Notes: generated from the sequence alone by a model not told the origin. A stretch of 64,000 nucleotides of DNA from Mactra quadrangularis (GCA_025267735.1 CM046298.1:26109866-26173865); one strand, 5' to 3'; shown: positions 34,354-47,785, numbered from the stretch's first letter. Translations and numbers: made by a program.

Positions 34354-36518
34354 TTTGTTTTTGTTGCATTTGATTTTAACTATTGCATGCATTTATTACT
34401 TATACCAATGCTTACGTCGATGTCTAATGTCGATAACATGCTACAGATTTTCTTAAGAAACTATATGATAAAATAGGACAAACTGCCAAGTACTAAAACA
34501 AAGTTAGTTATAGTGCATGAGTACCAAGACGTTCTCGTGAAGACGCTTTATTATTTCTATAAATACTCTATACTATATGTGATACGAATAAGGAGAGTTT
34601 TTATGCAGGATTGTATATAAAGGCGATATACAAGTGTTATCTTCTATACAGTTTATCTGATTTTCTAAGAGTTAATCAAAGGGAAGTAACCTAAACTACA
34701 TTATTGTGCTTTAATAAACAAGGTTAAATCCCTTTGAAAGGAATACGACTTTAACTTTTTTATCGCTTAATTGGCAAGGTTATTGTTATATAGTTTATGT
34801 GCAACGACTTAAGGGACAATCTTGCACACGTGAATCGTAACATTCCATAAAAACTCTGATTTTGAAATATAAAATAATCCGTTTTAGTGAGACATTTTGC
34901 CTATGTTATTGTATGAAACTCATTGATGTACCTTAAACATTATATCAATATAGCAACCTTTAATAGAGAAATTAAATAGTGTAATTTAGTTTAAATGTAT
35001 TTTTTATTTCATTTGTTTAAGAATTTGTAAATGAACGTCATTGTAAGGACTTGTTGACACATTCCGCCAGGAGAGCACCTGTCATTGTTCTGAACACTCA
35101 TTTTTTACGAGTGGACAGTAGGTCTTATGCCTCCGTGTTGCCTCTGAGGGTAATCGGAAATATTTTTTTCGCCGGGCAGCAATGACTAATACAGTACTGG
35201 TTATTGTGCAGTAGTTTAATGTACTACACAGTATGTTGACTTGGCCGGTCAATCATTAACAAACGCATTTTAAACACTCTAGAGGTCACAGCTTATTTAT
35301 TTTTTTCAACAAACTTTGTTAATAGCTTAAATCAACGAATCATCTAAAGCTTTTTTAATGAATCATATGGCGTCAAAAGCAGGTAACTAGGTTTATTTAT
35401 TTACAACTTGAAAATAACAACAGCTATTTAACAATGTTCATACTTTGAAATACATTGTTTATTGTTATTAAAATAGTTGATATCAAAATCTAATTTTGTT
35501 GACATATATATTTGCCTGACCCATTAACGATTGTGGTAATGGGTAGGTAATCCAGACTAGACAATATAAATAACACATCCACAAAGGATTTTTTTATAAA
35601 TATTCTTTTCCACAGAGAATAATAATTTTTATCAAAGGGAGACTAATACGACAAGACAATAATATAAAATATCACACAGTTATCTCCCCTAACATATGAA
35701 AGTAATTGTTTTAAGATGCCCATTTTAGTCTAGATATGCATGGGCCGAACATGTATTGGCAAGTCAAGGTTACTGATAGTGTAATAAACAAAGTTGAGGC
35801 CATTTAAGTAATTTGTTAAATACCTTCTGTTCTGTAGAAGAAAAGATGGAATTTAAAAGACCTAAACTAATATCATTTTTCAGAGAAATACTCAGGGAAA
35901 ATATAAAAACCAATTCCACTAATTTGTGACTATAGTGAAAATTTGTTGGAGTACAATATAATGGTGAAACGGATGACACATTTCCAAGAATATTGATTTA
36001 ATAAATCAAATAAAGAAAACATAACTGAAAATACATTCCTTATATAGCATGACCTGAATTTGCAATGATGAAAAATAGTTGTATTCACTCTGGTTTGGAT
36101 TTTGTGCAATATTTCTTGGAGTCATTCCACAGTATAACATCACAGTTTTAAACGGTCTGGTCTTATTTATACCACGTTTTGTAACTAGCACGTTTGGCTT
36201 GTAGCAAAGTTGTGGCTCCTTTAGTACTGCTCGTACGCAACATATCCGAGCAGATATAGACTTGTTAAAACCACAGATCAAATAAAAGTATTAGATCATT
36301 GATACATCAACAGAGAAAACAATCAACTCCAACAGTGAACAAATTGCAAATTGATGAACGTCAACACATAATTATTACAGGCGTCATGTTACACAGTGTT
36401 GGATTTTGGCTTTAACCCAACATGAATAAAATCAAACATAAACATACTTAAAAGTGATGCAGACTATACCAGTCTGCATCTCTCTTACAGCCAGGTTTAA
36501 CCAGAATAATCCAACAGC
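34354..36518. other. Gene-free region upstream of the ankyrin exon
   Basis: No exon or clear repeat was recognised. It could contain intron or promoter sequence of the ankyrin gene, since that gene has a 5' UTR acceptor at 34118. Confidence 0.4.
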
Positions 36519-36599
36519 ATTATCGTACCCAGAGGACATCAAGTTTCTCTATCTTACATATAACATTGAGATTCTTTATGTCCTCTGGCTACGAGAATG
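36519..36599. repeat. Palindromic miniature repeat, copy 3
   Basis: Left arm ATCGTACCCAGAGGACAT, right arm ATGTCCTCTGGCTACGAG, with an AT-rich loop. The right arm is followed by AATGAC, as in copy 1. Confidence 0.8.
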
Positions 36600-37007
36600 A
36601 CATAACAGCTAAATTATATGACAACTAGAAATGTAATACTTGCAACGCCATATTATTTAAATATGGAATGTAGACAAAAAATGGAATTCCCTTATACTCA
36701 CTATTCAATACCTCTTATTCACCTCTTATTCAACATTAAAGCATATTGGCAGTTCATTTGTATGGAAGATGTTAGGTTTTCAAATTTTGTCCATAAGAAG
36801 ACCATAGTGAAAGTTGTTAACGTGTCACCCGAACTAAATACAGGACAGGAAATTATAGTTAGAATAATGAGACTAATACATTATTGAAATGGATGTCCAA
36901 TTTAAACATTTAAATAATGAGCTATCGATACCTTTTTTAAAACAAACGAGATTGTACAAGGAGTATAGTGAATTTCATGTTATGTAATTTTCTCTATATT
37001 CAAATTA

Positions 37008-37214
37008 GGCCACAACAAATTGATCATATGTTCTATGGATTCGCTCGCACCTTAATTTTAACGGTTTTTACAAAAAAAATATTTCCACGCTCGCTCATAA
37101 AAATGTGGTCCAGCCGCTATATAAAGCAACTGAATTAAGATTTTTTTTCTTCGCTCGCTCGCCCCATTTGTTTTTAGAAAAATTCGTAAAACATATCATC
37201 AACTTGTTGTGGCC
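37008..37214. mobile_element. Harbinger-like miniature element
   Basis: Ends GGCCACAACAAATTGAT and its near complement at right, closing CAACTTGTTGTGGCC. TTA is duplicated at both sides (37005-37007, 37215-37217), fitting PIF/Harbinger target use. The interior has CGCTCGC words. Confidence 0.8.
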
Positions 37215-37519
37215 TTATATGGTACTTTGAGCCTGTGTTACAATTTAACAAGCAGCATCAACGCCGCTAGTTGGATCCCAGCAACTGTAAATATAAACAT
37301 TTATTTCGGTTTAAAGTCTTCTTTAGTGTTCAAGTTCGGTCGACTTTACAATTTTGTGCAAAATATTAATGTATGTTTATCGAAATCAACAAGCGGTCCT
37401 CAAAATACCAATATAACTTCTAAGCTTGAGTGGGGTAAATAAGTCGCAGATTAATAGTTTACACAAAGTTAAGCATTGCAATTGATATAGTACGAACAAG
37501 GTACTTCAAAATGCATAAG

Positions 37520-37685
37520 TGCAGGTTTCTACGACCATTTTCCCTCCTAGCACAGATTCTAAATCATGTATGGCAGTTGTCAGTCCCTGACGAAAGTATG
37601 CGCCTAGTCCAGAAACGATGAATGATTGGTAGACTAAACACCAACTTATACAACTTGTTGCTACGACGTTGAACCCAACAAAAAA
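37520..37685 (+). repeat. SINE family A, head-less fragment
   Basis: It runs from TTCTACGACCATTTTCCCTC through TCAGTCCCTGACGAAAGTAT to GTTGCTACGACGTTGAACCC. The tRNA-like head is missing. Confidence 0.8.
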
Positions 37686-38021
37686 AGTAGAACACGTTCT
37701 ATCACTGGACAATTGCTTATACACTATAAGGAATCGAGTAACATAAAGCACACAGACATATGTACGAAGAATAAAACTCTTATTCACACAACAGGGGCTC
37801 CTCATTTTATCCATTTCTGACATTAGTTAAAAGTGGACAAACCATTATCTACCAGCGTACGTGCCCTTGAATATCATTCATATTTCTAACTAGATGACAT
37901 TCCCAGACAATGCGTAGGAACTAATTGACGTTTAAGATATAGATAACACATCATACTTTGACGTAAACCAAAGTTTTTTCTCACTTTTTATGCATCTTCA
38001 AGACTTATATCACCAATATAT

Positions 38022-38085
38022 ATAGCCAAGCGGTAGAGCTTCCGCCTGAAATGCGAGTTCAAATGAACTCCATTCTCGCACTAAT
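38022..38085 (+). repeat. tRNA-like remnant
   Basis: An A-box-like TAGCCAAGCGGTAGAGC is followed by GCCTGAAATGCGAGTTCAAAT. No acceptor stem closes, so it is not a functional tRNA. Confidence 0.35.
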
Positions 38086-39224
38086 CATACAAAAGATAGT
38101 CAAAGCGATTGCATAGTGCTATAGCTCGCGGTATAGTAATAGTTTTAGCACTATGCAATGTTCACAAGAAGCTTACATAAGTGAGACGCTTAGCACTGAA
38201 AGGGAAGTGTATGAAAGAAAGAAAGCAAAGGGCAAAACAGTTAGTTTGGTTTCTTTCAAAGCCAGGTTACAATATTATATTAAGTAATGTATACCAAGTA
38301 GTTAAAACAGTTGGTGCAAGTTGTTCCATTATAAACAAAACGAGGGTGTGAAAAGCCATAATATATGTTTATATTGCGTTTGAAATCACTGTTGAATGCA
38401 TCATAATAAACGACAATGCTACAGTCTAATTATAAAATACTACAAATGTTATAAACGTCTTCTTTCTGCATATTAACCTGCGATGAAAGGATTCCAATGT
38501 TCTAAACATAATTGCTATTCGTTTTAATAATCATCTGTGTACGAATAATAATCATTGAACCAATAATTCATACTCGGAACTCGAATTTATGGGTTTTCTG
38601 AAAATGGTTTGTTTGTACAAATGCTCTCTCATCATCTGCCTAATATTCAGATGCGTCTAAGTGGAATACCTATCAACTTAAGTTCCATTTATGTCAAGAA
38701 ACGAGTTTATAACAGTTTTTGAATTCTCGTCTGAATAAAAACAATAAAAGCGTCACGACAGCATAGATGTTCTCAAGTTTGATTATATGAAGAAATCTAA
38801 TTAACTCAACAATAAAAAATATTTCCCTGCAGACAGAGATGTATTGTACTTCAAATAAATATAATAAAATATTAAATTATTTAATAATTTGTAGACTGGT
38901 GAGTAAAGAGTGCATGCAACAGATCAAGACTAAACATTACTACTTAAACCCCTCTCGTGGTCGAGTGCTTTCAAGTCGCCGACTACAGATCATTGTACTC
39001 TGTGTTGTAACCCATATACCGAATACGTGTATAGTCCTTTATTTGACAAGAAAAAGTAAGCAAATGAAAATATATGTCTACTACTTGTATATCCCAAGAA
39101 TGATGATTCTGAGATAACTTACGTTGTCCATGTTTTATCGTATATTAAAATATAGGCATGAACTTTGATGCGCGTAGAAATTAATTTACGAGTGCTTAAG
39201 CTCGAATGATTTAATAAGCATATT

Positions 39225-39830
39225 TTACATCACGCTTGCGGCAGCCGTACGACAACATTTTTGGAAAAATCGAAGAATTTCGTGCGAACGCCGCAAGACA
39301 ATCGTGCGGTTTTTTAGGGGATCGCATCGTCGTAGACATCGCAAGTCAATTTTTAACAAGTTAATTTTTCTTGCGATCTTGTTTTTATTTTATTTTTTGA
39401 GCCCGCAAGACAGGTGTGCAACTGCCGTAAGACAACCGTGCGTCATTTTTGAGACAGTCGCACGTCATTTATAGAATTAGGCGTTCGCATGAACATCGTG
39501 CGACTGTCGTACAAGTTTGCGTTTGTCGTGCGATTGACGTACGGATGACGTACGAAACTTTTTGAAATTTCACAAAAGTCTTACGACACTCGTGAGGGAT
39601 TGTACGGCAGCCTCGCGATCATCGCAAGGTAGCCATGCGTAAACTAGGGCATGTGTTGTCGTGCGACGAACGAGCGAACAACCTACGGCTCGTAAGAGCG
39701 TCGTACGACCGCCGTACGACGATTGCACGGAAAGTTTGGAGTATCGGCAGCGGCTGCGATTCGTCTGCAATTCCTTTTGCAGTAAAATTTATACGACATA
39801 AAATTGCACGGCTGATGTGAAACAGGCTTT
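39225..39830. repeat. Cluster of CG-rich degenerate words (GTACGAC, GCAAGAC, TCGTGCG)
   Basis: About 600 bp on an otherwise CpG-poor, AT-rich background contain dozens of short related words such as CGTACGAC, TCGCAAG and CGTGCGA on both strands. It ends GATGTGAAACAGGC. ORFs here run in opposite strands over the same bases and are composition effects. Confidence 0.6.
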
Positions 39831-40503
39831 AAGCAAATCAAACGAGTGCAAATGTTTAATTACATACATTAAACCAAGACTTAAGTAAGTTATTCCATTC
39901 TAATATCGCGAAATATATTACAAATGTACTAATAAGATTTATTTGTAGTACTAAGTTCAACAAATGCGCTATTACGAAACACGATGCTGTTGAAATTAAC
40001 CCCTCATGCAAAGGTCGAACTTAGTATTGATTTACACATTACCACACTTTACATAAACTACTCGCATTATTTTTGGCTTAGTTCAATAAAAGTAGTGGTA
40101 AAATATAACAGCAATATTCTATCGTGAAATAATGTAAAGCACACGCTCCTAAGCTTATAAAGTGAAAATACACGTGACCAAGTTATATTAAGCTATGTAA
40201 CATTACTCAGACTGGGAATAAAGCAAAACCCCACCAAACAGTCAACGTCAAAAATACTATAACAGCATTTTGTCATATTTGCCAATGTAAGTGGATGGTA
40301 AACAAATTCGAAGAAACTAAATTGATTTTATGAAACCCAATCTCTTTTCGTCCCTACATATTTAGATAGTTTTCAATTGAATTGCAACACTTCAAGAGCA
40401 TTTAAAGCGTTTTCCATTCATGTCACCATTACATTTTCAGTGTTGATATTATTTTTAGACATTGTTGTTTGTTATGTAATAGGAAGTAAATACCATCAGT
40501 GCT

Positions 40504-41957
40504 TTTCACAAAAAAATACGATAAAAATTATCGTAAGTCAAAAGCGAGAAACATTCATAATACGGTCAATTTTGGCCAATTCATTCCATATGTTATTGAA
40601 TTAAGTAGAATACTGTTCGTTAAATGCATATTATAAAATGGAAAAGTATAATGCAAAGTTAACTTCGAGTTTACAAAAGTTTGAAAAGACATGGTCCCCC
40701 TTGTCTAGCCTTGTATTGGAGTAGACCTAACACAAAACACCAACCACATTTCGCTTTATAACACCTTTAATCTACAAGTTTTATTCTTAGTTATAGATGA
40801 TCTCATAGAAATTCTGGGCTTCTCCACACGCTTCTGCTGTCTAATCTATTCTCAATCAATTTATCATATGTATATGTTCTATATTATTATAGTGATGTTT
40901 TTGCTATCCACCGGATGTCTTGTCTTTTTTATAATACTATCACCTCTTTCTACTCTTCTTACTTACTTCTCTATACTGTCATCATTCTAACTCATGATAT
41001 CTCCATTCAAAATTCAAACTGTATAAAGATGTGTACCCTATATGAAGGTAAATGACTATTAGTAAAATTATTTTCTGTAAATTCAGTCTGTTTAAGATGA
41101 CTATTAAATGTCTCACAACCATGTTGAGCTGTAAATCTATATTGTTATGTTAAATTGTTGTAAGATATTTGTTGATATGCTTCCCAGGTTTTTTCAAGGA
41201 ATTAAGTATTGTTAATTAAGTATAGAATGCAGTATTCATAGTTTTTGAAAACTTATCATTGTCATTTTTAATGATTTTTGTGTTGAAATACTGTAATGCT
41301 AGCAATGTTTCAATCTTGTAGTACAAGGGAGACAACCACTGTGAATCTACATTTTTCTTACTACCTTTATATCAGTAATTTAGTTAGATTATAACCTTGT
41401 TCCAAAAAAGAGATGTTTACTGTTACCCGTTTCTAGTGACTCGTAAAGGTTTTTTTCATAGTAACATGTATAATCAATTTATTATGAATATATTTAAATA
41501 TCACTTTTACTAACCTACATATTTCAAATTTGTCACAATTGTATTTTGTTTTTTGTAAGCAATAAGGGAGACAAATTTTGAAAATCATACCATTCTTATC
41601 TCCCTTAAAAAGTAGATCACATATATAGATATATATATTTACTTAGCTGTTAAGTTTTTTGGGTATAAAAACAATGGTATCTATATTGATGAATGGAATC
41701 TGTATTATCTCTCTATGTTTCAACTATATCATGATGACAGATAACCTACTCCTTTTATATTTTGATATGTCTATATTTGTAATAATCTCTGTTACAACAT
41801 GTATATAATGAAAATAAAAATAATTACAAAAAAAGTAGAATACTGTTCACCTTTTGAATATCATATCATAATTATGATTATTATCTTTCTGACTTTGAAC
41901 TGCAAAAATTATGAAATTGACTTACGATAACATTTTTCGTAAGATTTTGTGAAAAGG
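40504..41957. mobile_element. Miniature element with TTTTCACAAAA-TTACGATAA ends, split by a retro-insertion
   Basis: The left end TTTTCACAAAAAAATACGAT with ATCGTAAGTC is mirrored at about 41917-41957 (GACTTACGAT, TTTTGTGAAAA). Removing the 1.2-kb retro-insertion and one target copy leaves about 224 bp, a plausible miniature element. One end of a similar sequence is near 7889-7924. Confidence 0.65.
40619..41832 (+). mobile_element. Poly(A)-ended retro-insertion with 16-bp target duplications
   Basis: AAGTAGAATACTGTTC is present exactly at 40603-40618 and 41833-41848. The insert ends with AATAAA-containing sequence (about 41813) then TTACAAAAAA. This is the signature of LINE-machinery insertion. 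The 1.2-kb body has no convincing protein; it is either a 5'-truncated LINE end or a processed copy of an mRNA 3' end. Confidence 0.85.
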
Positions 41958-44150
41958 TGCACAAATCAACTAAGTTTATTATATACGTGTAAATTTTCTA
42001 GCGTTCGTATCTATGACACGATAAAGAGCGGAAAAGGCGCCGGGACAGTTTGCTTATTGGCCCTGTTGCAGAAATAAATGTTAGCTTCTGTTAACATAAC
42101 CTCTGTCGAAAACAAATATGAAACCAACATCGAGAGCGTTTTCCTACACCGTGTTTCATGTGCATATCCAAAATCTAGTTCACAGCAGTGAATGTTATTT
42201 CATGTCAATAAAATCTAAAACGTCACGTTTCGTGTTCAATATGCATAAACATGTCATTCACTCAACTATAAAAATATTTCCCTGTACACATGTTGGACAC
42301 TATGTGGTACTAATGAATATAAAGATAGTAAGTGGAATTTTGTCAGCTTTAGATCTGTATTAATTTCGGTGATAACTTTAAAATGTTGCTATTTTATGAC
42401 CATGAAATGCGTTATTGGATTTGCTATCAAAGAAATGAGAGTTTTGTTGCTTTTACTTGACCTAGTTTTGCTTCATGTCATGCATAAGATATAAGCATGT
42501 TATTGAGCAAATCCTACCAAGGAAAGGTATTGAATGCTTTTAATTGGCATATTGCAACTTGGAACGATCAAGCACTAGACCGTTTACTACATCGTATACT
42601 AGGAACATTCCTTGGTTTCGAAAGCAGCGAAGGCAACATTTCTTCGACCTAAAATTAAAAAGAGCATGGCATGCTTGCAGTGTAACCACCAGCGGAAACT
42701 CTGATTATTTAATGAAGCATTTAAATTAGATTTTTAGGCTGTAGAATAGAAATCGAAAGAATACATTAACCAAATTTAATGTGGAAAAATAAATGTAGCA
42801 TTTTACGTTTATTTGGTTGCCTTTTGAAAGCAAGTTCACGACTCGAAAAAAACTTCAATACCTAACATTCTGAATACTTTATTTTCTAAAACTCGTATGT
42901 ACCAAGCGTTACAAATGTATTGGTAAGCAATTACTTTATCCATCACCCACCCACATTAAACTAAAAGGCCGTCCAAAGGTGCCTGCAGTTACTTTAATCT
43001 CATTTGATTAATATGACCAAGACAAAGCCAAAAAGTAAGCTCGACTAAAAAACTACAAACACAAGTATATGCATACGTATAACAAAATTGGTTTTGACCA
43101 CCATAAAATTGGTAAATTTATAAGTAGAAATTGCATGTGAGTTTTGTATTAACAAAAAAAACAACAAGTGAAAATAGAAAAACAAAGGACGCATTTACAA
43201 TGTTTTGCTGTAAAGCTCGCTCTTTAAGCTCGATACATCACCGTTCCGGGCTATCAATTATGTGTTACCCGTATTGTTTTGGGTATGGATTCACAGCTCT
43301 AACAACTGAGTGTGCATGGTGTTTGATGTAAACTCCTACGCGAAGCCGTAATAATGACGATTATTAAAAAAGACAAGTAAACAATCATGTGGGTTCACAC
43401 ACATTATAGTGAATGGGGTTGGCAACATTGACGGGATACTTTTCAAAGACCAGCAGAGAAAAAAAATCTTCCTGCAAACATGTCTATTCAAGACACTTGA
43501 CTTTAAGGTTGGAAGCCAAGTTGTAGCATAGGTCTGCACATGATGCATCCTTGGGAGCGGACGAACCTCCATAAAAACTTAACACCAAAACAGACGAAAA
43601 ACATAAGGGTTGTTCACACTTATTTGTGGCATGTAAGAATTAAAATCATTATTCGTTTGCGCATGTTTGGATCTCAGCTTTTCAAAACTGAAATATTCTA
43701 ATAGCTTTTCGAGTTCTTTCTTAATTTAAGCATTTCGAGAATAAACTAGTGTTGATTTGACATTTTTCAAAAGTCATTATTATAGACTGAGTGTTTTCAC
43801 AGCAAATTGTATTGTGTTGTACTATTGATTATGCTCTATTGGGAATATTATTACTTAGAATGCAATTTATTTAAAGCACCCTTCGGGATCTTGTGGAATG
43901 GAAATAAATGGAATGGTGTTTCATGATACTGTTGCATTAACAAAATGAGCTAAAAATAATAAATGCTTTCGTTGAAATGTACTTGTATTTGTCAAGAATA
44001 TGAAAATATGAAGAGAACAGAGAAAGGCATAGAAAACGTATTTTATACATTGAATCTCTTTACAATACAATAAAACGCATAGATTTTGAGACTGGTACCA
44101 ATACTTGGTACCGGTATACGCCCCTAACTATCATTATAAGCGTATACAAA
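41958..44150. other. Gene-free region
   Basis: No exon with splice signals and no known repeat was recognised. The frames at 42118-42363 and 42544-42729 lack any domain likeness. Confidence 0.4.
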
Positions 44151-44152
44151 TC

Positions 44153-44223
44153 ACTCTCGTACCCAGAGGTTATTCAATAATTTTAATCTCGAGAATCTTG
44201 ATAACCTCTGGGTACGATAGTGA
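44153..44223. repeat. Palindromic miniature repeat, copy 4 (well preserved)
   Basis: Left arm CTCGTACCCAGAGGTTAT, right arm ATAACCTCTGGGTACGA, centre containing CTCGAG. Confidence 0.85.
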
Positions 44224-44431
44224 TACAAATGAATTTAAAGCTATACATCAAAGCACTGTGCACGCATGTTACCATACAAACAAATGCATATAAAGTTTCA
44301 AAACATTTACGGCAAAATTATACCAAACATCAAAAGTTCGTAAACATTCTGCGTTTAATGCTTCACTTACATACAAATAAATGTAACCAGACATACGTTA
44401 ACATTCTCGTAGTCAAAGGATATTAAGACTC

Positions 44432-44470
44432 TAGATCGAGAATCCTGATTACCTCTGAGTACATGAATGA
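44432..44470. repeat. Palindromic miniature repeat, copy 5 (right half only)
   Basis: TCGAGAATCCTGATTACCTC then TGAGTACATGAATG matches the right arm of the copy at 44153. Confidence 0.65.
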
Positions 44471-44539
44471 ACGTTAACTAGTTCATTTCAAGAATTATAC
44501 AAAGTACAATGTAAGAGATACTTGGGCGTTTTTTGTAAT

Positions 44540-44920
44540 AAAACATGGTTCATACAGTCTTCTCAAACATAAATTTAGGGTCTTTTTATGGCTTTTTCAG
44601 GGCCGTTTCTACTAAAAGGACTAAATTGTCTAGGGCTCTATTCGGATGCCTCAGACATTCTTCTTAGAAAAGTGTATAAAGCGGAGTTAGTTTTTGTCTT
44701 TGATTAAAAAAAGGTATTGGCACTCCATTGCCTTATAAGTTATAAATCATTTAGATTTTGATTATTAACCAACCAAATAGTTTCTAACTAAATTTAGGGC
44801 ATTACGATAGAATTTAGGGCCAGACAGGGGCTTTTAAGGGCCAGCCAAGCAATTAAGGGCTGGCCTTTGAAGACAACCATAAAAATTTAGGGTCTTTTCA
44901 AGATTGTACGAACCCTGTTA
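44540..44920. mobile_element. Decayed DNA element with GGTTCRTACA ends
   Basis: GGTTCATACAGTCTTCTCAA then ATTTAGGGTCTTTTTATGG at left is mirrored by AAATTTAGGGTCTTTTCAAG then ATTGTACGAACC at right. Words of the type TTTAGGGC recur inside. Probably hAT-like; no clear target duplication. Confidence 0.5.
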
Positions 44921-44969
44921 AAGGATGAACATGCATGTAATTCAGAGAACAGTTTAGACCACAAGCAGG

Positions 44970-45160
44970 CTGTGTTATTCTCGGGCTGTAATTGGACGGC
45001 TCTTCTCAAACTGCGTGACGTATAGACGATGTAAACAAGTTACAAAACATAATGATTGCACCATGGATATTATAATGAGAAAATGTCACCTGAACGTGAC
45101 CCTCATAACGAAACAGCCAGATGTAAATTTGCGAATAGACGAACGGAATATTTTAGTATG
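44970..45160 (+). repeat. Interspersed repeat family E, copy 1
   Basis: It shares GCGTGACGT, GATGTAAACAAGTTAC, GAGAAAATGTCACCTGAAC and CCAGATGTAAATTTGCGA with 56683-56880, in the same order and orientation. Confidence 0.65.
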
Positions 45161-45367
45161 GGGGTTAATCAGATTGAATAAATATTTGATCATTTATATT
45201 ATGTAAACAAAAAAATAAACAAATGTGTTCATATAAAAGAACCTCTCATTTAAGATACAGACACATAGTAAAACTTAAACTTAGAAAGTAAAATGTTTGA
45301 CATGTTAATTTTGTGTCTGAAACATATTACATTTTAATGACTTCACGTTTTATAGACAATTTTCGTG

Positions 45368-45590
45368 CCGCGGCCATGGCGTAGTGGTTAGCAGGTCTGA
45401 CTTCAAATCCAGAGATCACGGCTTCGAGCCCGGTCGCGGTAGGTTATACCCTAAACATGAGTTGTCGGCCTCGTGGTAGGGTAAGTTAGTACTGGTGATA
45501 GAAAAGTGTCCAGGAAACCTATAGTAGGAAGAGCTGGCCGTCGTATATATAACCTAAATATGTGTTGAATTCGACGTTATAAAAAAGACA
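45368..45590 (+). repeat. SINE family B copy with Ser/Leu-type tRNA-like head
   Basis: Head GGCCATGGCGTAGTGGTTAG and B-box region CGGCTTCGAGCCCGG. Body GGTTATACCCT, CTCGTGGTAGGGTAAGT, GTGTCCAGGAAACC, end TGTTGAATTCGACGTT. The body matches 57373-57655 but the head differs. Confidence 0.8.
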
Positions 45591-46569
45591 ACTTTATGTC
45601 AGCTTCATATAAATATATCTTCGTACAGTGTCTTGAAACTATGCCAATATACATTGTTAAGTGAGAGGACGCAAAGCAACATTTAGCAGTAAAAATCTAT
45701 CCACTTAATTGTTCCTCTCGCAATGCATCAAACAAGAACAGAACACGCTGACACGCATCATTGTTCATTGTACAACTATAAAAGTTTGGTTTTGTCACGA
45801 AAAGCACTGATTTATGGTGGTACCACACACACTGTAAATATTGTTTGAAACATTAAAATGAGTTCTGAAAATTGAATATTTTATAGAATAGCAACACCAC
45901 GCTATACACCACCACATTCTTCAAATATTGTACACACGAGAAATTGTATGTCTCTTTTATACAGTAACTAGTAAAATTATGACGTATACGACAGAAAATT
46001 TCATCTAAATTTTGTTTTAGCAAATGCTACTCTATTGTTTTCGAATTATCCACAAAAATAAGATTGGAGCATTTTATATAAACTGTCACCATGTCACATC
46101 TACGAAATTGGTGGGTGTCTGGTTGCCCGGGACAACCACTTTTTAGTTCGGGCAACCAAATATTTTTTGGCAACCAAAATTCTACATATTTACAAGAGTT
46201 AGTGCTTGCTGCTAAATTGTCCTGTTCGGGCAACCACTTTCATATCCTAATTTCGTAGACTGAGGTCACCATGGTATGTCCACCTTTTAGTGCATCATTA
46301 CAATATTGAGTTTCATGAATGTAATCAGCCTAATAAAGATCAATTTCGGGATGGTAAAATAAGTTTTTATAACTTGCACGTGCACGTGCATGTGGCATCA
46401 GTGCGAAATTATCTTACTGGGGGTCAGTATTTTAGTTCTTTATTATATTAGCACATAGCATTTTTCCCTCGTCCAATCAGCTGTCGAGGATTGTTGATAG
46501 TAGACATGTACTATATTGTATAGTATAGAAGCGTGTTGAACTTGGGGAAAATGCTGTGCTAAGCCAGTT

Positions 46570-46656
46570 AGATTATGTTTTCATTTTACTATAAGGTTCA
46601 GTGCTCGGGGCTCCGCCCCTCGCAGTGAACCTTATAGTAAAATGAAAACATAATCT
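46570..46656. repeat. Near-perfect hairpin with GC-rich loop
   Basis: Arms of 31 bp (46570-46600 and 46626-46656) are exact complements, reading AGATTATGTTTTCATTTTAC then TATAAGGTTCA. The 25-base loop contains the self-complementary word GGGGCTCCGCCCC. Confidence 0.95.
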
Positions 46657-46714
46657 TACTAATACATCTCATGCCAGTGATTATCATTTAATTTTTTTTA
46701 AGTACACGCGTACT

Positions 46715-46935
46715 AGTAAAACCTTCTGCGGCCATTATCCCTCCTACTAATGATTCTTAATTATGTAAGGCATTTGTCAGTCACTGACAAAAGTATGTGC
46801 TTAGTAGATGGTTAACAGGTAAATCCAGAGATTTAGCCTTTCCAGGAACAGCGAGTAGGTTGATTGACCGCCGTAATAATACTAATATGGCATATACAAT
46901 GTGTTGCTACGGCGTTAAACCCAACAAAACAAAAC
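46715..46935 (+). repeat. SINE family A, head-less copy
   Basis: It runs from CTGCGGCCATTATCCCTCC to GTTGCTACGGCGTTAAACCC and a short AACAAAAC tail. It is the best-preserved 3' end of the family here. Confidence 0.85.
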
Positions 46936-47785
46936 TAGTATAACTCTTCCTATTTAATAATCTTATGGCGCTTATTACCTTGTGATTTTAAGTGATTAGT
47001 GTAGGGTTAAAATTGCGAAACAATCAACCGTCAATGTAAGTTTATTTTTTCACCACGGATTATATAGAGTCACGAAGAAGAAGGACTCTTTTCTATATAT
47101 AAAACCATCATGGTGTTATGCATTTTACATACAAGAAACGAAATTTATCACGTCAACACATACATGTACTTCGTTTACGGAAACAAAAGGGTATGGTCAA
47201 TAGTGGGTACAGCTAAACGAGTAAATTTATGACAAATATGTAATTCTGGACATATTGAAGATGATTATCACTTCTTTTCAGATGTGCTGTATACAATTTG
47301 TTGAGAAAACAATATATTCCTGGACACTATTATATAATACAGAAAATACATGATGCAGCATCGGTGCTATAAAACATATTTTCTATATTATATAACGTAT
47401 CTATACGTTAGTAAGTAGAGACACAATGTATTTATAATCATCAGTAATCCGTGTCTTAATTAATTATAAATGAGGCTTTATTATTAATATCTCGATGAAA
47501 GAGTCATATAGTTTTTTACATTAATGGTAAAAATATAAGCTAGCGATTTGATTGAAAAGATTATTTCTGTTATTAATTACAATGTATTGATTACTTTATC
47601 ATTTTACCATGATTATGAGACTCTGTCTGGTTTTAACCAACCCCAACTGATTGTTGACACCAGCTTTGAAAGCGACTAATCACATATTACTCAGATCGCA
47701 TATAAATCAGAGTTACTACCGTGCTTGCATAAATTTTACCCACCAAATCAGCTAATCTCTTTCATACCTCAGTATAGTGTAAGTT

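Noticed and set aside
46027..46255. Minus-strand frame with repeated WLPE-like words
   Set aside because: It reflects three or four copies of a short GTTGCCCG word. No domain could be recognised.
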